DNA of 40,189 nucleotides, taken from positions 1-40,189 of the forward strand of contig CAMYMC010000047.1 of NCBI GenBank assembly GCA_947259365.1, written 5' to 3'. The position numbers were made by a program, and so were the translations under genes. Within the stretch, counting starts at the first letter, position 1. Each line of letters opens with the position of its first letter. This DNA comes from an uncultured Acidimicrobiaceae bacterium (GTDB taxonomy: Bacteria > Actinomycetota > Acidimicrobiia > Spongiisociales > UBA5794). Below the pieces are notes generated by a model that was not told where the DNA came from, made no database searches, and was given only the letters and a program-made list of their open reading frames with translations. Below are positions 24,333 through 33,292 of the stretch, piece after piece.

Positions 24333-24497
24333 GGAGCGGGAGCGTACCGCCGAACGCGGGTCCCGGCAGCGCGACGACTCGCACCCGCTCCGCCCTCCGC
24401 TCGGGCACGCCTCGGCTCATTCCGGGTCATCGGGAGTCGCGAAACCCGTGCCTGTCGCGTATCGTGGCGGCGGGGCAGCGAGGGGTCGGAGGCCGCG

Positions 24498-25967
24498 ATG
24501 GCGACCGGCAGGGGGAGTCGGCAGCGCACGCTTGCGCAGCGCGTCGCAACGGGCGAGCGCGGCGCCAGCATCATCCTCATCGCCCTCAGCATGGTGGTAC
24601 TGCTCGGATTCGCCGCGATCGCGGTGGATGTCGCCTCGATTCACAACGAGCGCCGCAACTCCCAGAGCGCCGCAGACGTGGGGGACCTCGCCGGGGCGCA
24701 ATTCCTCTACGGCGTCGGTTCGACGACCGCCAAGACGCTCGCCGAGACCGAAGTTCGCCGCATCAGCGCGTTCAACCTGGGCACGACCGACGCCGAGTGG
24801 GACGGCTGCGCCGATCCCGACCGGCCCGCCGAGTTCTCCGAGATCGCGCTGAACACGCAATGCATCTCGTGGCGATTCGACTTCACCCAGATGCGGGTGC
24901 GGGTCCCCGACCAGTCGCGGCTGGCCACGTTCGGGCGGGTGCTCGGGACCGACAGGCTCTTCACGTCGGCGTTCGCCCACGTCGGCATCGAGGGCGGAGG
25001 GCCCCGTGCGTTCGTCCTCCCGTTCGGGTTGCCTCCCACCGCAGGCGGCGAGGTGTGCCTCAAGACCGGCCCGCAACCGTTCCCCGAGCCGCCGTGCGAC
25101 GGCCCCACGGAGGGGAACTTCGGGTTCCTCGACTTCAAGCGCTATCAGTGGACCTCACCGAACAACTGCTCGACGAACTTCGTCGAGGAGAACATCCAGG
25201 AGGGGATCGACCACTACCTCCAGATCAACAGCGCCGTCCCCGGGGCCATCCACGAGTTCGCAGGACCGGACCCGGGCTGCCCCAACCCCTACGCCGGCCC
25301 CGACCGCACCGAGGAGCAGAACGGAACGACGAACAACCTGCACAGAGGTCTCGTCGACGGGTCGACCTACGCGGGACGGCTGACCCGGGTCCCGCCGACG
25401 GGCTGGCCCGGCGGTCCCTGGCCGTCGACACCCGTGATGGGCCACGACCTCGACGACAAGCCGCTGTGGGACTTCATCCTGTACGACCTCGCGGCGCATC
25501 CCTCCGAGTGCGACCCGGCCGTGATCACGACTCCCGACCCGACGATGACGGCCCACGACAAGATGGGGTTGTGCCTCACCGAATACGACAAGATCCTCCC
25601 AGTTGAGAGCCGGGTGCCTCTCTTCGTCCAGGACGTCGACGGCGATCCGACGAACGAGATCTGGGACATCCAGTACTCGCCGCGCTGGGCGTTCGTGCCT
25701 CGCATCCACGTCAACTTCGGCGTTCCGATGGGGACAGGGCCGTACGAGTTCATCGAGTTCGTCCCGGTGTTCCTCCAGACCGTCTACGGCGACTGCAACG
25801 CAGGGAGCTGCCAGGAGTTCAATCCGGCCGAGGGCAACACGATCCCCGCCAACAAGAAGGCCACCGGGGTGACCGCGTTCGCGCTCCCCGACGGATCTGT
25901 GCCCGACGAGGTCCTCGACGATCTCTTCATCGAGTTCACCGACCTCTCCTACCTCCTCATCCGCTGA
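24498..25967 (+). CDS. TadG-like Flp-pilus-associated membrane protein
   Basis: A 489-residue protein whose ATG at 24498 has GGAGG five bases upstream. Residues 20-70 are the TadE/G-type N-terminus: GERGASIILIALSMVV, then an AAIAVDVASIHNERR stretch and QSAADVGDLAGA. That gives one membrane helix with the conserved Glu/Arg-Gly-Ala start. The long exported part has about ten Cys and no obvious VWA motif. TadG-like proteins support type IVc (Flp) pilus assembly at the envelope, but no tad ATPase, secretin or pilin gene lies nearby. It may be an orphan or part of a scattered set. The remainder of the domain was not recognised. Confidence 0.8.
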   Translation: MATGRGSRQRTLAQRVATGERGASIILIALSMVVLLGFAAIAVDVASIHNERRNSQSAADVGDLAGAQFLYGVGSTTAKTLAETEVRRISAFNLGTTDAEWDGCADPDRPAEFSEIALNTQCISWRFDFTQMRVRVPDQSRLATFGRVLGTDRLFTSAFAHVGIEGGGPRAFVLPFGLPPTAGGEVCLKTGPQPFPEPPCDGPTEGNFGFLDFKRYQWTSPNNCSTNFVEENIQEGIDHYLQINSAVPGAIHEFAGPDPGCPNPYAGPDRTEEQNGTTNNLHRGLVDGSTYAGRLTRVPPTGWPGGPWPSTPVMGHDLDDKPLWDFILYDLAAHPSECDPAVITTPDPTMTAHDKMGLCLTEYDKILPVESRVPLFVQDVDGDPTNEIWDIQYSPRWAFVPRIHVNFGVPMGTGPYEFIEFVPVFLQTVYGDCNAGSCQEFNPAEGNTIPANKKATGVTAFALPDGSVPDEVLDDLFIEFTDLSYLLIR

Positions 25968-26006
25968 CCATCCGCGTTGAGGTGGTTCTCCGCAGCGAGG
26001 GTGCGC

Positions 26007-28088
26007 TCAGCTTCCGCCGTTGTCGTCGTCGCGACCGCTGACCTGGGCGAGCAGCGCGTCGAGCTGGGCGTGGTCGTAGTCGGGTCCGCTCACGCCGTAG
26101 ACCAGGAAGCCACCGGTATCGAGCACGGTCCACGACGGCACCCCGTTGCCCCAGAAGAACCAGGGACTCTCGGGAACACAAGCGTGGATCTGGGCGTGGT
26201 CTCCCTCTTCGACATAGCACGCGACCGTGGGGACGGTGATCGCGAGCCGATCGTTGGTGTACTGGGCAACCGAGACGACGTCCTCGACAACCGACACGAA
26301 CTGGATGTTGTCACCGGTCCCGGCGGCGTTCCAGTCGGTCGTGCCGTACGTCTCGTAGAGCGCCTGGAATTCGGCGATGCCGTCGAGACAGATGTCACCG
26401 CACCCCGGGAACCAGTTGTACACGATGACGAACGCGGTCCCGGGAACCGGATCGGGCTGGAAGGGCGGCCGACGGAAGTCCTCGAGATCGAACATGGTCC
26501 CGTCGAGCAGCGGCCCGCTCCACGCCGGGATCACGCCCTCGATGTCGTCGAGCACGTAGGGGTCCAACTCGGTGAGCTCGGGCAGGTCGTGGTCGAAGAT
26601 CCCCTGCGGGAACATCGGGTTCACGTCGAGGAACTCCACCTGCATGCTCGGGCCCTCTGCAGGGGCATGCCCCAACTCGAGATCGGTGACGGTGTCGTAC
26701 CAGTACTCCCGATCCGGGGCGCGAGCGTCCTCGACGGCGACCCAGGAGCCGCGGTGGTCGAAGAAGACGCCGCTGCAGGAGAAGTGCTGCGCCGTCCGCC
26801 CTGCCATGGTCTCTTGGGCCCCGTCGTCGCAGTGGTCGGCAACGAGCTGCCGCGGGACCTGATCCGACGGCAGCGGGATCGGGTCGTCGCCGCCCTCCTC
26901 AATCGTCTCGGTCCAGCAGTCCCCTTCGTAGCCGCTGGGGTCGCACCTGCTGATCTGCCCGTCGGACACGACGGTGAAATAGCCGACCATGACCTCGGGA
27001 TGCGTCCCGGCGATGACCGTCCACCGCAGTGTGTCGTCGTCGCGATACCAGTACTCCACCGTCTCCGAACCGTTGCCGTAGTCGGTCGTGCTCACCATGT
27101 GGTGGGGCGGGAACTCACCGACGGCGACCGGCTCGGGGAGAGCGGGTTGCGGAATGGTCACCGGCTCGAGGGTGAGCTCGGCGAACTCGAACACGCCGTC
27201 GCGATCGAGCCGCGGGTGGAAGTCGCCCACCGCCAGCGGGCCCCGCATCCGGAGGATGACGCCGGTCTCCTCGTCGACCCACAGCTCGTAGTCCTCGAGG
27301 GCGGTCGAGCAGGCGATGTGGGACGTCGGGCGGCCCGCGATCGTCGCCACACCGATGCGCTCGGGACTGGCGCCGCAGATGTCGCCCCAGACTGGGCCCG
27401 GGGCCTCCGAGTCGTAGAAGAGGTGACGGAAGGGGTCGACCCCGATGGGCCAGGCGGGTGGGTCGTCGGCTTCATCGATCCAGGTCTGGGCGCCGTCACC
27501 CAGGAAGAGGGTTCCGGGTCCGCCCAGGAAGAGAAACTCGTCCTCGCCCGCCGACTCCTCGACGACGGTGTACACGAACTGCATCGGCCCCGCGAACTTC
27601 AGGCTCAGCGTGGCCTGCCAGCCGGGGTCAGCGGAGGCCAGATCGTGCTGGGAGTACGTCACCGTGCCCTCAAACGAAGGCACGTCGTCGTACACCGCCG
27701 GACTCACGGGACCGGTGGGCAGTGCCGGCGCGGCAGTCGTTGCCGGCGGCTGTGACGTCGTCGGCGGTGCCGTCGTCGTCTGCGGCGGTGGGAGCGTGGT
27801 CTCGGTGACGACCTCGCTCTCGTCGCCTCCGGACAGCACCGTCGCGACTAGGCCGACCGATGCCAGGACGATCGCCAATCCTGCGGCGAACGCCAAGACG
27901 GGGCGCAGCCGGCGTCTGCGGGCTGGGAGAACCTTTCGGGGTACGGGGGTCCTCGTCGTGCTCACGACGCCCCTCCTCTCCTCGATCACCGAGAGGACCG
28001 CATGGAGATCGTCGCGGTCGACGTGCTCCGGTCCGGGAACCGGGTTGATCACCCGGAGCCGTTCGAGCAGGTCGTGATGGCCGCTCAT
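26007..28088 (-). CDS. Sigma-coupled membrane protein with extracytoplasmic Sco/TlpA-like domain
   Basis: A 693-residue protein whose ATG overlaps the upstream sigma stop (ATGA). The cytoplasmic N-terminus contains RLRVINPVPGPEHV, closely matching LVRQANPVPEPEAL in the partner at 35336-37012. A membrane helix follows at about 69-92, then a Thr/Pro-rich linker. The exported part has an unclassified beta-rich region with two similar halves: YWYRDDDT and YWYDTVTD. The last 150 residues look like a thioredoxin fold: GTMFDLEDFRR, then FVIVYNWFPGCGDICLDG with CxxxC, and GVPSWTVLDTGG with a Pro at the cis-Pro position. CxxxC is the spacing of Sco-type copper/redox proteins. The link to sigma suggests redox or metal sensing outside the membrane, which is inference. 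Confidence 0.82.
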   Translation of the reverse strand: MSGHHDLLERLRVINPVPGPEHVDRDDLHAVLSVIEERRGVVSTTRTPVPRKVLPARRRRLRPVLAFAAGLAIVLASVGLVATVLSGGDESEVVTETTLPPPQTTTAPPTTSQPPATTAAPALPTGPVSPAVYDDVPSFEGTVTYSQHDLASADPGWQATLSLKFAGPMQFVYTVVEESAGEDEFLFLGGPGTLFLGDGAQTWIDEADDPPAWPIGVDPFRHLFYDSEAPGPVWGDICGASPERIGVATIAGRPTSHIACSTALEDYELWVDEETGVILRMRGPLAVGDFHPRLDRDGVFEFAELTLEPVTIPQPALPEPVAVGEFPPHHMVSTTDYGNGSETVEYWYRDDDTLRWTVIAGTHPEVMVGYFTVVSDGQISRCDPSGYEGDCWTETIEEGGDDPIPLPSDQVPRQLVADHCDDGAQETMAGRTAQHFSCSGVFFDHRGSWVAVEDARAPDREYWYDTVTDLELGHAPAEGPSMQVEFLDVNPMFPQGIFDHDLPELTELDPYVLDDIEGVIPAWSGPLLDGTMFDLEDFRRPPFQPDPVPGTAFVIVYNWFPGCGDICLDGIAEFQALYETYGTTDWNAAGTGDNIQFVSVVEDVVSVAQYTNDRLAITVPTVACYVEEGDHAQIHACVPESPWFFWGNGVPSWTVLDTGGFLVYGVSGPDYDHAQLDALLAQVSGRDDDNGGS

Positions 28089-28645
28089 CTCGTTCCACCT
28101 CTCGGCTCGGTGGCGGGGGTCGCCGTGCCGACGTGTTTGTGTCCGCCACGGGCGAGTTCTCTCGCCAGGCGTCGCGTGGCCCGGTAGAGGCGCTGGTCGA
28201 CAGCGTGCGCCGTGCACCCGAGTTGTTCGCCGATGACGGCGTGGGGCAATTCCTCCCAGGTGGCGAGCCGGAGCAGCTCCTGGTCGGCCGCGGACAGCCT
28301 GCGGAGGGCCCGGAGCAACTCGTCGTCCTCGGACCGCCGGACGACGACGGTGGCGGGGTCGGGCTGGGGGGTCTCGGCCGTGCCTGCCAGCTTCACCCGC
28401 AAGCGGTGGAAGCGCCCGGCGCCGCGGCGGTGATTGGCCAGCACGCGGCGGGAGACCCCGTAGAGCCAGGCGAGGGCCCGATCACCGTCCGGAACGTCGT
28501 CGATGCGCCGCCAGGCGACGAGGAACGTGTCGGCGGTGCAGTCGCCCGGGTCGTCGGTGCGCCGCTTGAAATAGGCGTACACGTGGACGCCGTAGACGTC
28601 CCACAGCGCACGGAACCGTTGCTCGGCCGGGCCGTTTCCGGCCAT
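28085..28645 (-). CDS. ECF-type RNA polymerase sigma factor
   Basis: About 186 residues from the ATG at 28645, which has GAGGAG six bases upstream; a longer in-frame start at 28756 is less likely. Region 2 is EQRFRALWDVYGVHVYAYFKRRTDD, then TADTFLVAWRRIDDVP and ALAWLYGVSRRVLANHRR. Region 4 is LRRLSAADQELLRLATWEELPHAVIGEQLGCTAHAVDQRLYRATRRLA, a clear HTH. The product is close in layout to the sigma factor at 37005-37562. Its stop overlaps the start of the membrane partner, as in the other two pairs of this window. Confidence 0.92.
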   Translation of the reverse strand: MAGNGPAEQRFRALWDVYGVHVYAYFKRRTDDPGDCTADTFLVAWRRIDDVPDGDRALAWLYGVSRRVLANHRRGAGRFHRLRVKLAGTAETPQPDPATVVVRRSEDDELLRALRRLSAADQELLRLATWEELPHAVIGEQLGCTAHAVDQRLYRATRRLARELARGGHKHVGTATPATEPRGGTR

Positions 28646-29096
28646 TCGCGTCTCCTCGGACACTTCCGACGGGCTTGTGTCCCGATCGCAGCGTTCCTCA
28701 CCCGGCTCGTTGCGACCAGAGGAGGAAGTCGGTGATCCTTCGCCCGCTCCGGACACCAGCGCTGTGGAGACGCACGAGCGTCTCCGGGGGTCGTCAGGCG
28801 GGGAGGGTCAATGCGGGCCCTCCCCACCGTCGCGTGGGACACGGTGTCGACAGCTGTGCTCGGCTGTCTCACCTGCCACAGCACCGACTCCGATGGCGGA
28901 GAGGGCCTGCTGTCGGTGGTGTGACCGCAGGCTCGATCCGGACATAGACCTCATGAAAGGGCCCGGAACCCGAGCTCGCGAAAGAACGGTGTCGTGCACA
29001 CGGCGCACCTGGACCCTTTACCGAGTGAGGGGTGGTGAGGGCCCCCAAAGGGCCGGACGCGCGGAGGCGCGACATGTGTGGGCCGGGAGGCATCCA
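28646..29096. other. 451-base divergent intergenic region with inverted repeats
   Basis: No gene is supported. It must hold the promoter of the sigma gene (minus) and of the lipoprotein gene (plus). A perfect 8-bp inverted repeat with loop ACGA is at 28766-28785 (arms GGAGACGC and GCGTCTCC). Near the plus-strand gene, GGCCC (29040-29044) pairs with GGGCC (29050-29054), and a CGCGC/GCGCG pair follows, so the lipoprotein leader may be structured. TGTGTCCCGA at 28676-28685 recurs in similar form upstream of the third sigma gene. Confidence 0.4.
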
Positions 29097-29834
29097 ATGC
29101 GCAAGCTGCTGATCGCGCTCGTGCTCTCCATGCTCCTCGGCGGCTGCGGGCTCGACGGCGCGGTCACAACGAGGAGCGACACCGGACCGGGCGGCTCACA
29201 GCGAGAATCCTCGATGCTGCGCTTCGAAGAGTCCGCCGAGCGACTCAGCCTGAGCGAGAACGAGCTGGCCTTCCTGGAGGCCCACAAGCGGTACATGCGG
29301 GAGCACGCCGCCTGGGCTCCGATCGGTTCCCCGGACGTCGACGCCACGCTCGATGCCGCCCACTTCATCGCGACCCGGCTCGCCGCGCTCCCGGAGCTCG
29401 ACGCCTTCGCGTTCCTGGCCGGCGAGCTCGCGGACGTCACTGCAAGCGATGCGGGTACCGGAGATCTCGCCGCCCGCACGGTCTGCTCGTTTGCGACCAA
29501 CGCGTGGCTCCTCCAGTCCGACTTGACCCCGTGGGTCGCATCACGCATCACCGCCCGCGCCGAGCACGCCGCGACCGGACTCACCGAACTCGGGGAAGCA
29601 CACGTGCTCCCGGACTGGCTCATCGCCGAGCGTGACGTCCGTGACTCCCTCATCGACATCGCCGCACTGGTCTATACCGGCCGGGACCCCGACGACCCGG
29701 AGGTGACGGCTGAGGTCGACTACCGCATCGCCGACCACGGCGTGATCCGGACGGTGGCCGACTTCCTCGTCGTCTTGGAGGAAGAGCCGGGTGCCGGCGC
29801 CGATCCGGGAAGGGGACGACCGGTGCCGCGCTGA
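29097..29834 (+). CDS. Uncharacterised lipoprotein, largely helical
   Basis: A 245-residue protein with a lipoprotein signal MRKLLIALVLSMLLGGC. GGGAGG lies six bases before the ATG at 29097. After the lipidated Cys the sequence is helical and acidic (RLSLSENELAFLEAHKRYMREHAAW, ATLDAAHFIATRLAALPEL) with one later Cys (ARTVCSFATNAW). I recognise no family. The tail is Gly/Arg/Pro-rich. It is a single gene, convergent with the methyltransferase. Because it faces the ECF sigma gene across a shared promoter region, it may be a target of that sigma factor, which is inference. Confidence 0.75.
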   Translation: MRKLLIALVLSMLLGGCGLDGAVTTRSDTGPGGSQRESSMLRFEESAERLSLSENELAFLEAHKRYMREHAAWAPIGSPDVDATLDAAHFIATRLAALPELDAFAFLAGELADVTASDAGTGDLAARTVCSFATNAWLLQSDLTPWVASRITARAEHAATGLTELGEAHVLPDWLIAERDVRDSLIDIAALVYTGRDPDDPEVTAEVDYRIADHGVIRTVADFLVVLEEEPGAGADPGRGRPVPR

Positions 29835-29866
29835 GGATCGCCGGCGCGAACCGGATCCTGCTCCTT

Positions 29867-30616
29867 CTAGTGCCGCGTGGTCAGCACCACCTCCGTCCGC
29901 TCGACGACGTCGAGGACCCCGTCGACGGCGAGTTCCGATGCGGCCGCGGCGACGTGGCGCACGACGTCGGATCGCACGGCGTCATCGAGGCCGGCGATCC
30001 AGCTCAGCGAGGCCACCCGCCCGGAGAGCTGCTCGGGCGTGGTGGCGTGCCGGTGGACGAAGCTCTTCTCGCGGAGCGGGCCGGACCACGGCGCGGCTTC
30101 GAGCGCCGCCCGCCACGCGGTGCGCGGCGGCGGTCGGTGGGGAGCGATGATCGGCTCGATACGCTCCCACATCCCGACGTCGAGGTCCTGGCGATTCCAC
30201 AGGAGCCCGACGCCCCCTCCGGGACGGAGCACCCGGGCGATTTCGGCGAGGTCGTCGTCGTCGCTGAACCAGTGGAACGCCTGCGCGGCGGTGACGACGT
30301 CCGCACTGGCATCGGCGAGGGGGAGGTCGGAGACGACCGCGTCGTGGACGACAACGCCGGGCAGCGCTCGGCTCAGCTCGGCGCGCATCTCGGCGATCGG
30401 CTCCACTGCGATCACCGTCGCTCCGGTGGCGACGAGCATCCGGGTGAACTTGCCGGTCCCGGCGCCGAGATCGACGACGACACAGCCGGGGCCGATGCCG
30501 AGCTCGGCAGCGATGAACGCAACGGCCTCTTCCGGATAGCCGGGCCGGCCCTGCTCGTACTCGGCGGCGACGCCGCCGAAATGTTGCGCCCGTGGGTCGA
30601 CCGGATCTCTGCTCAC
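29867..30616 (-). CDS. SAM-dependent methyltransferase (class I)
   Basis: About 249 residues from the GTG at 30616. Motif I is VVVDLGAGTGKFTRML, followed by VIAVEPIAEMRAEL (acidic end of strand 2) and AAQAFHWFSDDDDLAEIARVLRPGGGVGLLWN, the motif of small-molecule methyltransferases of the UbiE/Methyltransf_11 type. The N-terminus AQHFGGVAAEYEQGRPGYP is also typical of that group. The substrate is unknown. I placed the start at GTG 30616 because the family begins there; the frame is open further upstream but the added residues are Arg-rich and unlike the family. Confidence 0.88.
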   Translation of the reverse strand: MSRDPVDPRAQHFGGVAAEYEQGRPGYPEEAVAFIAAELGIGPGCVVVDLGAGTGKFTRMLVATGATVIAVEPIAEMRAELSRALPGVVVHDAVVSDLPLADASADVVTAAQAFHWFSDDDDLAEIARVLRPGGGVGLLWNRQDLDVGMWERIEPIIAPHRPPPRTAWRAALEAAPWSGPLREKSFVHRHATTPEQLSGRVASLSWIAGLDDAVRSDVVRHVAAAASELAVDGVLDVVERTEVVLTTRH

Positions 30617-30681
30617 GCCTTCCAGCCTATTGCGGATCGCTCCGCTCACGGCCCCGGCCGCCGGGCGTGTACGGTGGCCCG

Positions 30682-31482
30682 ATGCAGCGCGGGTTCGGGA
30701 TCGACGCCGGAATCGCACCCGGCATCGCCGGCGAGGTCGCCCGGCGGGCGGAGCAGCTCGGCTACGGGTCCTTCTGGGTCAACGGCAGCCCTCCGGACGC
30801 CGCCCTCGCCGGTCTCGAGGCCGCGTCGCGCGCCTCGTCACTCGAGCTCGGCGTCGGGGTCATCCCGCTGACGCAGATGGCGGCAGTCGACATCGTCGAC
30901 GCCGTCTCGACCTCGGACATCGACCCGCACCGTCTCTGGCTGGGTGTCGGCTCGTCACGCAACCCCGGGGGGCTCGCCGAGGTCCGTGACGCCGTCACCG
31001 TGCTTCGCCGGGGGCTCGGCGTCCACGTCGCCACAGGCGCGGTGGGGCCTCGCATGACCCGCCTCGCCGGCGAGATCTCCGACGCCGTCGTCTTCACGTG
31101 GTGGACGGCGGCGGACGTGGGGCGGTCCCGCCCGATGCTCGAGGAGGGAGCGGCGGCCACCGGCAGGCCGGCGCCTCCGATCGTCTCGTTCATCCGCTGC
31201 GCGCTCGTCCCCGAGGCGGGCGCTGCGGTCGCCGACCGCGCCGCCCGCTATCAGGCCATCCCGAGATACGCCGAGATCTTCGCCCGAAACGCGATGACCG
31301 CCGCCGACACGGTCGTCACCGGAGCCGACCGCAGCGAGCTGGCCCCGGGCATCGCCCGCGAGGAAGCGCCCGTCGACATCCCGGTCGTTCGCGCCATCCC
31401 CGCCGACGACTCGACCGAGGCGGTCGTGCGCCTCCTCGAGGCCTGCGCCCCGGTGGAGCGCGGTGGTCAGACGAAGAGCTGA
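30682..31482 (+). CDS. Luciferase-like, probably F420-dependent oxidoreductase
   Basis: A 266-residue TIM-barrel protein of the luciferase-like monooxygenase family, shorter than the usual 300-350. Family blocks are ARRAEQLGYGSFWVNGSPP, LELGVGVIPLTQMAAVDIV, RLWLGVGSS and ISDAVVFTWWTA. Many actinobacterial members use F420; the deletion between barrel strands could limit the active-site insertion. No F420 synthesis genes are visible. Its ATG at 30682 lies 65 bases from the divergent methyltransferase start. It overlaps the convergent dsrE2-like gene by 16 bases. Confidence 0.85.
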   Translation: MQRGFGIDAGIAPGIAGEVARRAEQLGYGSFWVNGSPPDAALAGLEAASRASSLELGVGVIPLTQMAAVDIVDAVSTSDIDPHRLWLGVGSSRNPGGLAEVRDAVTVLRRGLGVHVATGAVGPRMTRLAGEISDAVVFTWWTAADVGRSRPMLEEGAAATGRPAPPIVSFIRCALVPEAGAAVADRAARYQAIPRYAEIFARNAMTAADTVVTGADRSELAPGIAREEAPVDIPVVRAIPADDSTEAVVRLLEACAPVERGGQTKS

Positions 31483-31982
31483 ATGTCGGCGTCCGCGGCG
31501 AACTCGAGGAAGCCGGCGGCACCCGCGATCTCAACACCGGGAATGAAGTCCTCCCGTTCGAAGCCGAAGACGTCCATCGTCATCTGACAGCCGATGAGCG
31601 TGGCGCCGAGCTCCAGCGACATGTCCCGCATCTCCTCGACCGTCTGGACCCCCTTCTTGCGGAACGTCCGCTTCATGAGGCGCGTGGCGAGGCGGTTGAA
31701 GCCCGGCACGTTGGTCTGCACCACGTTGGGAATCGGCCACTCGACGGCCTGGAAGCCCGCAGGTCCGAACGGCATCTTCATCGGCATCGCCGGGTTGGCG
31801 TACGGCGCGACCCTGGCCTTGAGCTTCTTCTTCAACAATGCGAGCCCGTAGAACGTGTGGAAGACGCGCACGTCCATGTCCATCGCCGCCGCGGTCGACG
31901 CCAGGATGTAGGGCGGATACGCCCAGTCCAGCGTGCCCTGGGATGCGATCAGCGCCATCGAGCGCCGTCCGTCGTCACTCAT
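31467..31982 (-). CDS. DsrE2-like sulfur-carrier protein
   Basis: A 171-residue protein of the DsrE/DsrF superfamily. The N-terminal strand is MALIASQGTLDWAYPPYIL, then MDVRVFHTFYGLALLKKK. The conserved Cys lies in LIGCQMTMDVFGF, the DsrE2-type position used to carry sulfane sulfur. Proteins of this type trade persulfide sulfur with TusA and rhodanese. A TusA gene starts the same operon. The start overlaps the upstream Fe-S subunit by four bases. A direct membrane role is unlikely, although some DsrE2 forms are membrane-linked. Confidence 0.87.
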   Translation of the reverse strand: MSDDGRRSMALIASQGTLDWAYPPYILASTAAAMDMDVRVFHTFYGLALLKKKLKARVAPYANPAMPMKMPFGPAGFQAVEWPIPNVVQTNVPGFNRLATRLMKRTFRKKGVQTVEEMRDMSLELGATLIGCQMTMDVFGFEREDFIPGVEIAGAAGFLEFAADADIQLFV

Positions 31983-33292
31983 CGTTCCTCCTGGAGGTCT
32001 GGCCCCTTCGCCGCCAGCACGGCGTCCATCAGCAGCTCGGACACGCTCACCACGTCCGTCAGTGCGATGTCGTAGCGCTCACCCAGCTCGGTGATCTGAT
32101 GCCGGCAGTTGTCACACGACGTGATGACCCTCGTGGCGCCGGTCGCAGCGATCTGGTTCGCCTTCGGCGCCCCGAAGGTCAAGCGCTGCTCGGCCCAGTC
32201 CGTCTCGGCGACGAGTCCCCCACCGCCGCCGCAGCAGAAGTTCTGCGCCTTCGTCGGTGTCATCTCCCGGACGTCCAGGGCAGCAGCGGCGAGCACCCGG
32301 CGGGGCTCGTCGAAGACGCCGCCCTTGCGGCCGAGGTTGCAGGGGTCGTGGTACGTGATCGGTTCCGCATTCACGGTCGGGTCGATGGGGAGGAGCCCGT
32401 CCCGGACGTACTCGTCGAGCACTTCGACGATGCTCCGCACCCGGAAGGGCAGAGGTCCGCCGAACCACTTCGGAGCTTCCCAGCGGAACGCGGCATAGGC
32501 GTGACCGCACTCGGAGACGACGAGCTCGCGGACACCGAGACGCTCCGCCTCGGCGATGACTCGCATCGCGATCTTCTTGGCGCGCGGGATGTCGCCGATG
32601 AACATCGCGTAGTTGGACGCTTCGAACATCGAGAGCGTCCACGACGCCTCGACGAGATTGAAGATCACCGCCTGAGGGACGATCGTGTGGGCCCCCGACA
32701 GCGGCACATAGAGGATGTCGGCCGGCTCGTTCACCGGGATCCGCGCCGTCGGGTCGCCGAGCTTGTCCCGCACCTCCTCCTCGAGCACACCGATCTGGTC
32801 GAGGAAGTACCCGGAGAACATGTCGAGGTGTTCCTCGCGGGCGATGGCGGCGTCTGCCAGCTGGCCGAGGATCTCCGGAGACTTGCCCAAGGCCGTGAGC
32901 GTGCCGCGCGCCGCCGCCAGCAGCTGCGGGGTCTCCACGCCCAGCGGGCAGTTGACGACGCAGCGCTCGCACAGGGTGCAGGCCTGATACGCCGCCTCCA
33001 CCCAATCGTCGAGCTCGTCCTCGGTGAGGTCGCGACGCGCCCCGGTCCAGCGGGGGAAGACGCGCGACATCCAGTCGTGCGAGCGCTTGTAGTGGCGGCG
33101 GATGAGGTCGGCCTTGGCCACGGGCGACAGCCGGACGTCACCGGTGGCGAGGTAGACGTGGCACGTGTCGATGCACCACCCGCAATGGGTGCAGAGGTTC
33201 GTTGCCGACGTGCCGACGAGCCGGTTGAACCGCTTCTCGAGCTCGGCCCTCGCCAGCTCCGCAGTCCCAGGCGCCGTTGCGTCTGTCGTCAT
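31979..33292 (-). CDS. HdrD/GlpC-like Fe-S oxidoreductase subunit with CCG domains
   Basis: A 437-residue protein with two 4Fe-4S motifs near the N-terminus: CTHCGWCIDTC and CTLCERCVVNC. Two cysteine-rich CCG domains follow (HDPCNLGR, NFCCGGGGGL and SCDNCRHQ), as in heterodisulfide reductase HdrD, DsrK and TmcB. The first ferredoxin motif ends C-H-V-Y rather than C-P. A neighbouring membrane subunit (NarI-like, 4-base overlap) fits a quinone-linked membrane complex similar to DsrMK. In combination with TusA and DsrE2, electron exchange with a persulfide or disulfide carrier is inferred. All Cys codons are ordinary Cys. Confidence 0.9.
   Translation of the reverse strand: MTTDATAPGTAELARAELEKRFNRLVGTSATNLCTHCGWCIDTCHVYLATGDVRLSPVAKADLIRRHYKRSHDWMSRVFPRWTGARRDLTEDELDDWVEAAYQACTLCERCVVNCPLGVETPQLLAAARGTLTALGKSPEILGQLADAAIAREEHLDMFSGYFLDQIGVLEEEVRDKLGDPTARIPVNEPADILYVPLSGAHTIVPQAVIFNLVEASWTLSMFEASNYAMFIGDIPRAKKIAMRVIAEAERLGVRELVVSECGHAYAAFRWEAPKWFGGPLPFRVRSIVEVLDEYVRDGLLPIDPTVNAEPITYHDPCNLGRKGGVFDEPRRVLAAAALDVREMTPTKAQNFCCGGGGGLVAETDWAEQRLTFGAPKANQIAATGATRVITSCDNCRHQITELGERYDIALTDVVSVSELLMDAVLAAKGPDLQEER

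Noticed and set aside
28646..28756. Longer sigma-factor start at 28756
   Set aside because: The extra 37 residues are Ser/Glu/Gly-rich and unlike region 2; the ATG at 28645 has a good ribosome site.
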